Shown: one piece after another, positions 27,492 through 35,546 of the stretch
How the letters are laid out: the number at the start of each line of letters is the position of its first letter
Numbering within the stretch: the first letter of the stretch is position 1
DNA from: Lachnospiraceae bacterium
GTDB taxonomy: Bacteria > Bacillota > Clostridia > Lachnospirales > Lachnospiraceae
Assembly: GCA_910575035.1 (NCBI GenBank)
Contig: CAJTDL010000008.1
Span: forward strand, 124,001-188,000
DNA: 64,000 bases
Reading direction: 5' to 3'
Made by a program: the position numbers and the translations under genes
Notes under the pieces: model-generated
What the model was told of the DNA's origin: nothing
Databases searched by the model: none
Seen by the model: the letters and a program-made list of their open reading frames with translations, nothing else

Positions 27492-28391
27492 TCACAACAT
27501 CCTCCCTGCCAAAAACAATGCCTTCATAACCCATTCATCCAATTTCTTCTGCCGATAGATCCTGGAGTTCCACAAGATCTTTATCCTGCCAGCCAGCCCT
27601 CCTGCTGCCAGCACCTGCTTCACCAAAGCATCCTTATCCCCGTCTCCACTGTACAGCTTTGCAAAATCCTCCAGCTGCCCCTTCAGTTTGCCCTTATTTT
27701 TCTTTAGATAAGCTGCCTTCGCCTGCAGCTCCCCCCAAAAGCCTGCTTTCGCCCCTACCACATTCTTCCCATGCTGGCGGTAAAGGATATAGGCCTCCGG
27801 GTCATAAATCACCTTCCCCACATAAGCTGCAACCAGATAAGACCACCAGTCATGCAAGATTGCATGTTCTGGCAGCCTTACCTTCATAATATCTATTAAC
27901 TTTCGGTTGAGAACCGCAGTACATCCGGTGCAGATACATTCTACCACCGCATTTCCAAAGCCTGGCGCCAATCTCTCCCTATTCTGTTTTTCCATGGGCT
28001 TCAGGCTGCTGTCCACCAATGTCTTGCCGCCACAGTACAGTGCAGGCCCCTGTTCCTCCTTCAGCACTGTAATGGCCGCCTCTACCTTATGCTCCAGCCA
28101 AACATCATCCTGGTCACAGAAGGCCACAAAGTCTCCGTCGCTTTCCTGTAACAGCTCAAAAAAGCTTTTGGCCACACCTATATTTTCCCCAACAAATACC
28201 TGGATATTCGGATATTTCATACAATACCTCTCCAGGATTTGCATAGTACTGTCGGTGGAGCCATCATCCCGAATCAGTATTTCCAGATTCTTCCAGCTTT
28301 GAGCCAAAAGGCTTTCCATCTGCTCTTCCAGAAAACGCTCGCCATTATAGGTGGACATCAGCACCTGTACCCTGCTATTCTCCCAGCCCAT
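27492..28391 (-). CDS. Family-2 glycosyltransferase, rhamnosyltransferase-like
   Basis: About 299 residues with VQVLMSTYNGERFL at the start, RDDGSTDST, and CDQDDVW as the metal motif, the same signature as the transferase at 16706-17650. ATG 28391 overlaps the end of ptsH by 17 nt; the frame extends further to 28493, but only inside ptsH. No strong ribosome binding site is visible, so coupling to ptsH translation is likely. It is probably a rhamnosyltransferase acting in the cytoplasm on a lipid-linked acceptor; that is inferred from the motif and context. Confidence 0.85.
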   Translation of the reverse strand: MGWENSRVQVLMSTYNGERFLEEQMESLLAQSWKNLEILIRDDGSTDSTMQILERYCMKYPNIQVFVGENIGVAKSFFELLQESDGDFVAFCDQDDVWLEHKVEAAITVLKEEQGPALYCGGKTLVDSSLKPMEKQNRERLAPGFGNAVVECICTGCTAVLNRKLIDIMKVRLPEHAILHDWWSYLVAAYVGKVIYDPEAYILYRQHGKNVVGAKAGFWGELQAKAAYLKKNKGKLKGQLEDFAKLYSGDGDKDALVKQVLAAGGLAGRIKILWNSRIYRQKKLDEWVMKALFLAGRML

Positions 28392-28638
28392 TCGCCACTG
28401 CCGCCACAACTGCCTCCAGCGCTTGTTCCTCATCCTCGCCTTCGCAGACAAACTCAATGGAATCCCCGGACTTAATACATGCGCCCAGGACACTCAGCAC
28501 ACTCTTGGCATTGGCTGTGCCTCCTTTAAAATTGAATGTGATCAATGAATCATACTTAACCGCTTCCTTGCACAATATCCCAGCCGGGCGCAAATGGAGC
28601 CCTGTGGGGTTCTTAATTGTTACTTTTTGACTTACCAT
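28375..28638 (-). CDS. ptsH: HPr phosphocarrier protein
   Basis: HPr passes phosphate from enzyme I to sugar-specific EII proteins and, when phosphorylated on Ser46, serves as CcpA co-repressor. The 87-residue protein has His15 in GLHLRPA and Ser46 in AKSVLS, so both the PTS site and the HPr-kinase site are present. ATG 28638 follows GGAGG by 7 nt; the upstream extension to 28704 is not needed. No ptsI or crh accompanies it. Instead it lies between glmM and a rhamnosyltransferase whose start it overlaps, an unusual position for ptsH. Confidence 0.93.
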   Translation of the reverse strand: MVSQKVTIKNPTGLHLRPAGILCKEAVKYDSLITFNFKGGTANAKSVLSVLGACIKSGDSIEFVCEGEDEEQALEAVVAAVANGLGE

Positions 28639-28822
28639 ATTATGTCCTCCAATACATTCTCTTCTAGCATTTTTTCTGGCTCTTGCCTGCCATTCCATAG
28701 GCATGCCCCCATTGCCCTATGGTAAGCGCAGATTCTAACCACGCTCCCTGGCATTACCAGAAACCCTTTTCTGAAATTAACTGCCTTCTCCTAACATAAA
28801 ACACACCTTACGGATTCCAATC

Positions 28823-30172
28823 CTACAGCATATTTTTCATGATGACTTCTGCTAATTCCCTGGCATCCTGCGTAATTTCCTCCTGATCCTTTCCTTCAAT
28901 CATCACGCGTACCATAGGCTCTGTCCCAGAAGGCCGGATCAGCACCCGCCCCTCTCCTGCAAACTTCTGCTCCAAAGCCTGGATTGCCTGAGCCACCTCC
29001 GGATACTCCATAAAGTGCTCTTTTTTATGGTTCGGCACCTTGGCGTTTACCAATGCCTGGGGCATAACCTCCATCACCTGTGCAAGCTCTGAAAGCCCCT
29101 TGCCTGTATCCACCATTACCTCCAAAAGATGCAGTGCGCTTAACAGCCCATCACCTGTGGTGATCTCATCCAGGAAAATAATATGCCCTGACTGCTCCCC
29201 GCCTAAATTATACCCATTTTCCCGCATGTTCTCCAAAACATACCGATCCCCCACCTTCGTCTGCTCAATATGGATCCCGCACCGTTTTCCCATCAGCGTA
29301 AAGCCCAGGTTATTCATAACTGTCCCTACAATGGTATCCTTTTTCAGCTTCCCCCGTTCCTTCATATAATTTCCAATAATGGCCATCACCTGGTCGCCAT
29401 CCACAATATTCCCTTTTTCATCCACAGCCAGCATCCTGTCTGCATCCCCATCAAATGCCAGCCCCACATCAGCCTTTTCATACACTACCCTGGCTCTCAG
29501 CTCATCCATATGGGTAGACCCACAATTGGCATTGATATTCGTCCCATCTGGATTTACATGGATCGCCACCAGATTTGCCCCCAATCCCCGCAGCGTCTCC
29601 ACTGCCGTATAATGGGAAGCCCCTTCTGCACAGTCCACCACAATCTTCAGCCCGCTCAAGTCCACTGGAACTGTCTTCTTCATAAAGAAAACATACTCTT
29701 CCCTGGCATCAAACCGATAACTGATCTTTCCAATCCCAGACCCCAAAGGCATCTGCACATCCTTCATCCCATTCCTGATCAGGCCTTCAATCTCATCCTC
29801 CAATTCATCTGAAAGCTTATACCCTTCCCCATTAAAAAACTTAATGCCATTAAACTCCATTGGATTATGGGACGCCGAAATCACAACTCCGGCATCCACC
29901 TTATGCTTCTTGGTCAAATATGCAATGGTAGGCGTTGGAACCACCCCCATATACACCGCGTTTGCTCCCACAGAGCAAATCCCTGCCATCAGCGCATTTG
30001 CCAGCATCCCCCCTGAAATCCGGGTATCGCACCCTACGATAATTGTAGGCTGATGCGCCTTTTCCTTTGTAAGCACATAAGCCCCCGCCTGCCCCAGCTT
30101 CATAGCCAGCTCAATCGTCAGCTCCGTGCCTGCCACGCCTCTCACTCCATCTGTCCCAAACATCCTAGCCAT
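28823..30172 (-). CDS. glmM: Phosphoglucosamine mutase
   Basis: GlmM converts glucosamine-6-phosphate to glucosamine-1-phosphate for UDP-GlcNAc and hence peptidoglycan. The 449-residue protein shows FGTDGVRG at the start, the phosphoserine loop ISASHNP (Ser101), the metal loop FDGDADR and the phosphate-binding RPSGTEP near the end. ATG 30172 is preceded by GGAGGG; the longer frame to 30202 is not supported. It follows cdaA and cdaR, the conserved Firmicute order in which GlmM and CdaR bind and modulate the c-di-AMP cyclase. Confidence 0.96.
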   Translation of the reverse strand: MARMFGTDGVRGVAGTELTIELAMKLGQAGAYVLTKEKAHQPTIIVGCDTRISGGMLANALMAGICSVGANAVYMGVVPTPTIAYLTKKHKVDAGVVISASHNPMEFNGIKFFNGEGYKLSDELEDEIEGLIRNGMKDVQMPLGSGIGKISYRFDAREEYVFFMKKTVPVDLSGLKIVVDCAEGASHYTAVETLRGLGANLVAIHVNPDGTNINANCGSTHMDELRARVVYEKADVGLAFDGDADRMLAVDEKGNIVDGDQVMAIIGNYMKERGKLKKDTIVGTVMNNLGFTLMGKRCGIHIEQTKVGDRYVLENMRENGYNLGGEQSGHIIFLDEITTGDGLLSALHLLEVMVDTGKGLSELAQVMEVMPQALVNAKVPNHKKEHFMEYPEVAQAIQALEQKFAGEGRVLIRPSGTEPMVRVMIEGKDQEEITQDARELAEVIMKNML

Positions 30173-30295
30173 ATATCCCTCCATTCCGTGCACTTCCCGC
30201 ACACTCTTATTTTCTACATTCTATCCAATCAATTTCCTCATAATCCAAGCGTATACAGCAACTCCGCTCATTTGCTGCAAAGGGAATTTCTCTCC

Positions 30296-31771
30296 CTAAT
30301 CACTATCTTCTGCCCCATCCCTTCCAGCATTATCCCCTGGATTTTCCGGATTCGCAGAATCCCCTGAGCCTTCCTTATTCCCTGAGCCTTCTGAATCCCC
30401 TGAGCCTTCCGAATTACCTGAACCCGTAGAATTACCTGCATTCCCTGGATTCGCCGCTCCCCCTGTATTATCCGCATCATCCGGATCCTGCCCTTCCTGG
30501 GGATCTTCCTCCACACTCGTATCCGTTATTGTAATCTGTACATTTACCGTCCCTACCAGCTCATACCGGTCATCCGGCAGCGTAACCTCTACACTCACCC
30601 CATGGGTTCCCGGAGGCAAATCTGTTACATGCAGCGCCGCCTGTATATCCCCCACCCGCAAGGACTCCATATCTTCCTTCAAAGCCCTCACGGTAACCGG
30701 CACAGTATTCCCATTATATGCCAGGTCATAAGTACTATTCAGCCCCGTTACTGTAATCTTATCCACAGGCACATTAAATACCTTGGATTCCTTACGCTCA
30801 ATTAAAACCTTGACAGCAATTTGGTTCGCTGTCTCGTCCACCAGGGAAATCCCTTCCCCCAAATACGGCGTAATATCTATTGTCGTATCAATATCCTTAT
30901 TGACCCCGTTTAAATTGATCACATCCTCTGGAATATTGATGACATTAATGCCATTCAGCGTCACAGGATCCCCTTTGACCATCACAGACTCCGGCGCATA
31001 TTCCATCCCCTGGTACTGGCACCCGTCTGCCGGCGTCCCGCTTACATCAAAATGGATGGGAAGGCTCTTGGTCCCCAAAATCCTGGCCCGGATTGTGACA
31101 ATGCTCTGGTTCATATCCAGCAGGTCTGACAGGATTACATTCCCGTCCTCATCATAAAGGGTCGGCACCACATTGTCTGATATATCACTGGAAATCCCAT
31201 CCACACTGATGCTTGCAACCACCCGGCTGATCCGTGAAACCACAGACTCCGGCCCTGAAACCTTCAGCAGGTTCGGCGTCACGTCCACATCTCCAATCGC
31301 AAAGCCTTCCGCTGGCGTGCCCACCGTCTCTGGCGAGATCACAAATTTTGATTCCGCCAAATCTTCCAGGGTAATCTGCAGATTCACAGTCCTTTTTATA
31401 ATATCAATCCTTTGGTCATTTTTCTTTGCGCTGATCTCAATAGGCACCAGCTTTGGATCGCCCTCCTGGTTCAGATTCACCTGGCTTAAGTCTGCCGTCA
31501 CCTTAAAATCATCCCCGCTCATGCCCTCCACATAGCTTCTGGGGCCGGAAATATAAAACACGGCAACATCTGTATCCTTAACTACCGCCGGCACCTTGCC
31601 CATCTCCGTAATCACATTTTTATTTAAAATCTCCACAGGGACAGAAAAGGTTTTCGTGGTCTCCGGATCTGCCATTTTTACCACAGCCATCCACAGTATC
31701 ACAGAAATCAAAATGGACAAGACTTTCAGCCCCGGGTTATTTACCAGATGCTTCATCAGTTTTTTTAACAT
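30296..31771 (-). CDS. cdaR: YbbR-domain regulator of the c-di-AMP cyclase
   Basis: This 491-residue protein is membrane-anchored by one N-terminal span (about residues 14-32) and has YbbR repeats outside the cell (about 45-410). It normally binds CdaA and tunes c-di-AMP production. The start overlaps cdaA by 35 nt. After the last repeat there is an acidic, low-complexity tail of about 70 residues (420-491) rich in Gly, Ser, Glu, Asp and Asn with repeated GSG-[DN]-[SK]-E units; this is longer than typical and looks like a flexible extracellular extension. Otherwise the protein is ordinary. Confidence 0.93.
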   Translation of the reverse strand: MLKKLMKHLVNNPGLKVLSILISVILWMAVVKMADPETTKTFSVPVEILNKNVITEMGKVPAVVKDTDVAVFYISGPRSYVEGMSGDDFKVTADLSQVNLNQEGDPKLVPIEISAKKNDQRIDIIKRTVNLQITLEDLAESKFVISPETVGTPAEGFAIGDVDVTPNLLKVSGPESVVSRISRVVASISVDGISSDISDNVVPTLYDEDGNVILSDLLDMNQSIVTIRARILGTKSLPIHFDVSGTPADGCQYQGMEYAPESVMVKGDPVTLNGINVINIPEDVINLNGVNKDIDTTIDITPYLGEGISLVDETANQIAVKVLIERKESKVFNVPVDKITVTGLNSTYDLAYNGNTVPVTVRALKEDMESLRVGDIQAALHVTDLPPGTHGVSVEVTLPDDRYELVGTVNVQITITDTSVEEDPQEGQDPDDADNTGGAANPGNAGNSTGSGNSEGSGDSEGSGNKEGSGDSANPENPGDNAGRDGAEDSD

Positions 31772-32642
31772 GCTTCAGCCTCCTTTTCCATATCCGGAAC
31801 CTGGCCACATCCATAGCTCCCTTGCGGATAAAATTCAACTTCCCTTTCAGGTACTCTGCATCCACATTGCGGAACAGTTCCCCGCCAATGGCAATGGACA
31901 CATTCCCTGTTTCCTCTGATACCACAATGGTCAGGGCGTCGCAGACTTCACTGATCCCCACTGCCGCCCGATGGCGGGTGCCCAGTTCCTTACTCAGGCT
32001 CATATTGTCTGACAGTGGAAGGTAACAGGTGGCTGACACGATCCGCCCTCCCCGCAAGATAATCGCTCCGTCGTGCAACGGCGTATTATGCTCAAAAATA
32101 TTGATCAGAAGCTGGCTGGATACAATAGAATCCAGTGCAATTCCCGTCCGTTCATATTCCCCTAATACCACATCCTGCTCAATGACAATTAAGGCGCCTG
32201 TCTTTACCTTGGCCATCTCATAAGTTGCTTTCACAATCTCATTAGTTACCCGCTCGCTGAACCGCTCCTGAACCTTTTGCGAGTCAAAGGAAAACAAAGA
32301 CGTAAGGAAATTTTTCTGCCCCAGCTGCTCTAAGGCCCGGCGCAGCTCTGGCTGGAACACAATAATAATGGCGATCACTGCCACATTGATGGTCTTCCCT
32401 GCAAGCCACAAGATCGTATTCATCTGGAACATTGCGGCAATCAGCACAAAAACCAGCACCACAATAATCCCTTTCAGCAAGTTCCATGCCCTGGTCTGTT
32501 TGAACCACACCAGGATATTATAGATCAGGATGGTAATAATGATGATCTCAGCAATATCTGTTTTTGTAATTGTAGGCCGACCTACCCAGAAAAGATATTT
32601 AGACGCAAATGTATTTAACGTTGCGAATAAATCCTGTACCAT
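31737..32642 (-). CDS. cdaA: Diadenylate cyclase (c-di-AMP synthase)
   Basis: CdaA makes c-di-AMP from two ATP at the inner membrane face; the messenger controls potassium and osmolyte uptake and wall homeostasis. The 301-residue protein has three N-terminal spans (about 30-48, 57-73 and 80-98) and a DAC domain with DGA at 191-193 and RHR at 223-225, both needed for catalysis. ATG 32642, with GGAGG in front, is preferred over 32654. cdaR and glmM follow directly, as in Bacillus and Listeria. Confidence 0.96.
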   Translation of the reverse strand: MVQDLFATLNTFASKYLFWVGRPTITKTDIAEIIIITILIYNILVWFKQTRAWNLLKGIIVVLVFVLIAAMFQMNTILWLAGKTINVAVIAIIIVFQPELRRALEQLGQKNFLTSLFSFDSQKVQERFSERVTNEIVKATYEMAKVKTGALIVIEQDVVLGEYERTGIALDSIVSSQLLINIFEHNTPLHDGAIILRGGRIVSATCYLPLSDNMSLSKELGTRHRAAVGISEVCDALTIVVSEETGNVSIAIGGELFRNVDAEYLKGKLNFIRKGAMDVARFRIWKRRLKHVKKTDEASGK

Positions 32643-32666
32643 AACTTCCTCCATTCCATGCTTTGC

Positions 32667-33665
32667 TTAATCCAACAGATCCTGATCAATATCCAGCTCT
32701 TCTGCCAGCTGTTTCCGGCTTACCGTCGTCCTGTTCTTCGGGGTTATCCTCTTAACCCGTTTGTCTTTCTTTGCGACAAATACCTTGGGAACTGCCTTTA
32801 CAAAATAATAATATTCATCATCCTCAAACTGCACCCGCTCTACCCGGGAATAGTCCAGATTGAAGAAAAAGAACTCCAATACCAGGGATATGCCCACCGA
32901 GAGCAAGGTTCCCAAAATAACCCATAAAATTTTCTCCGGCATAGCCAGCAGGACATAGCCCACCAGCAAAACCGCCATCTGCACCAGGTTCCCCACAAAC
33001 AAGGCAATGCTCCAGGCATAGGCCACAGACTGCCTGCGGATAATGTAAACCACAAGAGAAGTCACGAAAAAGGCTGCCAGCACCAGGTACATTTCCTTAT
33101 TCTCTATCAATACCTTCAAGGCTGCTGAAAGCCTGGAAAAAACCTCACTGTCATCTGCAGACGTGAATACCGCAATATTTTCCTGTATGCCCCGCACATA
33201 GTAAAAGGCAGCTGCTCCGCTCAGTACAGAGAGATAAGAGGCCGGCCCTTCCAAAAGCCCCATTGCCACAGGCATCACCTGAGGCACCCGGCAAAAGCAG
33301 AGCAGCGGCGTCAAAAGGGCGCTGTACCCATGCCCAGGCGCGAACCGCCAATACAGAAGAAACAGCAGGAGCATCAGTCCCAGCCAAATGGCGCAGACTT
33401 CCAGCGCCAAAGCCGAAAAATGCAGCAATACCAAACCGCAGGCCGCTGCCACCATCGCGCCAATTGGCAAAAACGCACAGGCCAAGGCCAGCAGCAGGAC
33501 TACCGCCATCTGGTTCAGCCGTTCCATATAGCCAATCCCACTATTGATCCAAAAGAAAACTGCGATTCCCAATATAAATTTTACGGCCACTGTCACATAG
33601 ATTTCATATTTTCCATATAAAATACGCAGCTTTTCCCTTATTTCCAACAAAAATGTCATTTCCAA
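32667..33665 (-). CDS. Conserved membrane protein of unknown function
   Basis: This 332-residue protein has about eight to nine hydrophobic segments (about 25-265) and a charged cytoplasmic C-terminal part (about 275-332) rich in Lys/Arg and Asp/Glu that ends in an acidic helix. I do not recognise a named family. The start overlaps the end of the preceding small membrane protein by 10 nt and the stop lies 24 nt before cdaA, so it belongs to the cda operon. A link to envelope or c-di-AMP function is inferred from position only. Confidence 0.8.
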   Translation of the reverse strand: MEMTFLLEIREKLRILYGKYEIYVTVAVKFILGIAVFFWINSGIGYMERLNQMAVVLLLALACAFLPIGAMVAAACGLVLLHFSALALEVCAIWLGLMLLLFLLYWRFAPGHGYSALLTPLLCFCRVPQVMPVAMGLLEGPASYLSVLSGAAAFYYVRGIQENIAVFTSADDSEVFSRLSAALKVLIENKEMYLVLAAFFVTSLVVYIIRRQSVAYAWSIALFVGNLVQMAVLLVGYVLLAMPEKILWVILGTLLSVGISLVLEFFFFNLDYSRVERVQFEDDEYYYFVKAVPKVFVAKKDKRVKRITPKNRTTVSRKQLAEELDIDQDLLD

Positions 33666-34075
33666 TCCTCCGAAGGCTGTGTCTTTTCTTCTTTCTCCTG
33701 GATCTTCTGCACTTTTTTCAGGATAGAGTAGTATTCCTTCGTGCCGGCGGCCGCTTTTGCATAGCGGCGGCTATAGACAATATATGCAACCGCCTGAAAA
33801 ACTGCCACAAAGGCCAGGTACTCTGTCAAAAGCGAGATCCCAATGGCCGACAGGACTTTACTGCTGATCAGCTCTGTAATGTCCTCCATTTCATAGACCA
33901 GCCGAAACAAGAGCAGGATGCCAAAGCATATGGTGGAAGAAAAAAAAGTCTTGATCCCCTGATAGCTGATATAATCTCTCCGATAATATTGCCTTACTGG
34001 GATATATTCCTTCCCTTTCCCTTTTTCATAAGAGGCCAGTTTTGTCATAAGGCGGATTCTTTCTTCATTCAGCAT
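33656..34075 (-). CDS. Small membrane protein of unknown function
   Basis: About 139 residues: a charged N-terminus, two hydrophobic segments (about 48-64 and 82-104) and a Lys/Glu-rich C-terminal tail likely to form a coiled helix. It is the first gene behind the promoter at 34131-34159 and overlaps the next membrane-protein gene. ATG 34075 (with GGATGG upstream) or ATG 34090 may be used. No family is recognised. Confidence 0.72.
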   Translation of the reverse strand: MLNEERIRLMTKLASYEKGKGKEYIPVRQYYRRDYISYQGIKTFFSSTICFGILLLFRLVYEMEDITELISSKVLSAIGISLLTEYLAFVAVFQAVAYIVYSRRYAKAAAGTKEYYSILKKVQKIQEKEEKTQPSEDWK

Positions 34076-34130
34076 ACACACACCATCCATTTCCTAAAAT
34101 CACTATAACTGTTTATCCACACTCCTTTAT

Positions 34131-34159
34131 AGTATACCACATTTTAGCGCTTTTGTATA
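34131..34159 (-). promoter_or_regulatory. Probable promoter of the cdaA operon
   Basis: Minus strand TATACA (34154-34159), a 17-nt spacer and TATACT (34131-34136). The -35 box is imperfect. It lies about 50 nt upstream of the first small membrane-protein gene and would serve the run to cdaA, cdaR and glmM and perhaps beyond to ptsH and the rhamnose genes. Confidence 0.55.
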
Positions 34160-34191
34160 TTTATCCATACAATTATCCGAAAAGAATCCTA

Positions 34192-34219
34192 ACGGAATAC
34201 GCAGTTCAGCGCATTCCGT
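34192..34219. repeat. Inverted repeat upstream of the cda operon promoter
   Basis: ACGGAATACGC (34192-34202) and GCGCATTCCGT (34209-34219) form an 11-bp dyad with one mismatch and a 6-nt centre. It could be an operator for the promoter about 35 bp away or a second terminator hairpin after yvyF (minus-strand flank TAGGATTCTTTTC). Confidence 0.5.
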
Positions 34220-34242
34220 GGGAATATGGCTCTTTATTTAAG

Positions 34243-34318
34243 AAAAACTGCCTGCAGAGCCTGCCACAGGAAGGATTGCGCCTGAAGCGCTCTTTCCTGG
34301 GCAGTGGCCTGCCGGCAG
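34243..34318 (-). terminator. Strong compound terminator after yvyF
   Basis: Nested hairpins (outer CTGCC/GGCAG at 34248-34252 and 34314-34318; inner stem 34261-34304 with AGGAAGG/CTTTCCT and GCGC/GCGC) begin 3 nt after the yvyF stop. On the minus strand they end in TTTTTCTT (34247 downwards). Confidence 0.8.
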
Positions 34319-34320
34319 CT

Positions 34321-34731
34321 TTAGTTATCCAGATACCTCATCCTGTCCTTTGTGCCGCCGCCCTCCTTCGGCTCCTTCTTTGGCGCCGCGGGGCGTCTCA
34401 TCACGCCAGACAATTCATTGTGGAGATTTGACCTGCACTTGTCACAAAACCTCCCTGTCAGCACCTTGCCTCCGCACATTTCACATTCCAGGGTAATCTG
34501 CGACTCCTCTGTAAAGGTAAGGCGCTCCTCACGCACCCATTGCTTGATCTGCTTCACAGAGACATCATTCTGCTCTGCAATTTCATTCAGGGGTGCCTTG
34601 GGGTATTCCCTCAAGAATTCCTTAACCTTCTGGAACTTATCCTCCAACTCTGCCAAACACGCCGGGCAAAGCTGCTGCCCATGCATATAGTTAAAAAGCC
34701 GCCCACAGCCTCTGCAATTTCTCACTTCCAT
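34321..34731 (-). CDS. yvyF: YvyF-type flagellar-operon zinc protein
   Basis: This 136-residue protein has an N-terminal zinc site (Cys6, Cys9, Cys22, Cys25), a helix-turn-helix-like middle (about 47-71, PLNEIAEQNDVSVKQIKQWV) and a second zinc ribbon (CEMC and CDKC near 83-98). This is the layout of the TIGR03826/YvyF family, which in Bacillus lies between comFC and flgM. Here it follows comFC by 13 nt, but a terminator follows at once and no flgM is present. Its molecular role is not established; a regulatory or assembly role in motility is presumed. Confidence 0.85.
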   Translation of the reverse strand: MEVRNCRGCGRLFNYMHGQQLCPACLAELEDKFQKVKEFLREYPKAPLNEIAEQNDVSVKQIKQWVREERLTFTEESQITLECEMCGGKVLTGRFCDKCRSNLHNELSGVMRRPAAPKKEPKEGGGTKDRMRYLDN

Positions 34732-34744
34732 ACCTTCATCCCTC

Positions 34745-35470
34745 CTAATGTCCTCTGCCGATACTAATACTCAGACAATAAATATGTGCAGCGCCTGCCC
34801 TCTTAAGCTCATTCGCCGCCTCATTCATGGTGCTGCCTGTTGTGTAAATATCATCTATAAGTAAGATATGGTCTAATTGTACCTTATTTTCCCTTGTTTT
34901 AAAAGCCTTTTTCAAATTATTTTTCCGTTCTCTTCCGGTTAATGCCTTTTGCACATCTGTGTCCCGGACACGGAACAGCAGATGCTCATATACAGGAAGC
35001 CCCATTCCCTTTCCAACCTCCCTTGCCACAAGGGCTGCCTGGTTATAGCCTCGCTGCCTGCGCCTTGCCCTGGAAATAGGGATGGGAACCACTGCCTGTA
35101 TCCCGCACCTTTGAATCCAGCCCCCGTAGGCACGTACCAGCTCCGCTCCGTAATAGGCTGCATATTCCCGGCGGTTCTGGTACTTGAAACGGTAAAGGGA
35201 TTCCTTCACCTCAGCCTGATAGGCCCAAAGGGCTTTGCCCTGGGTATATTCTGCCTTGCCCTTTGCACAATCAAAGCAATATTCCTGACGGTCATCTGCC
35301 AACGGCTTTCCGCATTTCATACATGCAGGCTCTGTAATATATTCTGGCTTATCCCTGCACTTCTGGCATACCATATCCCCGGCTGCAAACAGGGAATGGA
35401 ACAGAACGCAGTCGCAAAGGGGGCATCGCGGGGGGAAGAAAACATGCATTAGGTATTTTATGGTTTGCAT
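34745..35470 (-). CDS. comFC: ComFC-family phosphoribosyltransferase-like protein
   Basis: About 241 residues with an N-terminal zinc-binding cysteine set (PPRCPLCDC, then CQKC, CMKC and CFDC) and a C-terminal PRTase fold with the PRPP loop LLIDDIYTTGST. ComFC proteins take part in DNA uptake in competent bacteria, where they handle single-stranded DNA after entry. The frame is open to a TTG at 35485; ATG 35470 is more likely, though its ribosome site is weak. It lies between recD2 and yvyF. No comFA is adjacent. Confidence 0.9.
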   Translation of the reverse strand: MQTIKYLMHVFFPPRCPLCDCVLFHSLFAAGDMVCQKCRDKPEYITEPACMKCGKPLADDRQEYCFDCAKGKAEYTQGKALWAYQAEVKESLYRFKYQNRREYAAYYGAELVRAYGGWIQRCGIQAVVPIPISRARRRQRGYNQAALVAREVGKGMGLPVYEHLLFRVRDTDVQKALTGRERKNNLKKAFKTRENKVQLDHILLIDDIYTTGSTMNEAANELKRAGAAHIYCLSISIGRGH

Positions 35471-35546
35471 ATGGTTTTCTTGCAAAAATCACTCTTGGCA
35501 AATCCTATGGTATCATACTTCCATACATGATTCTACACATTTTTTC

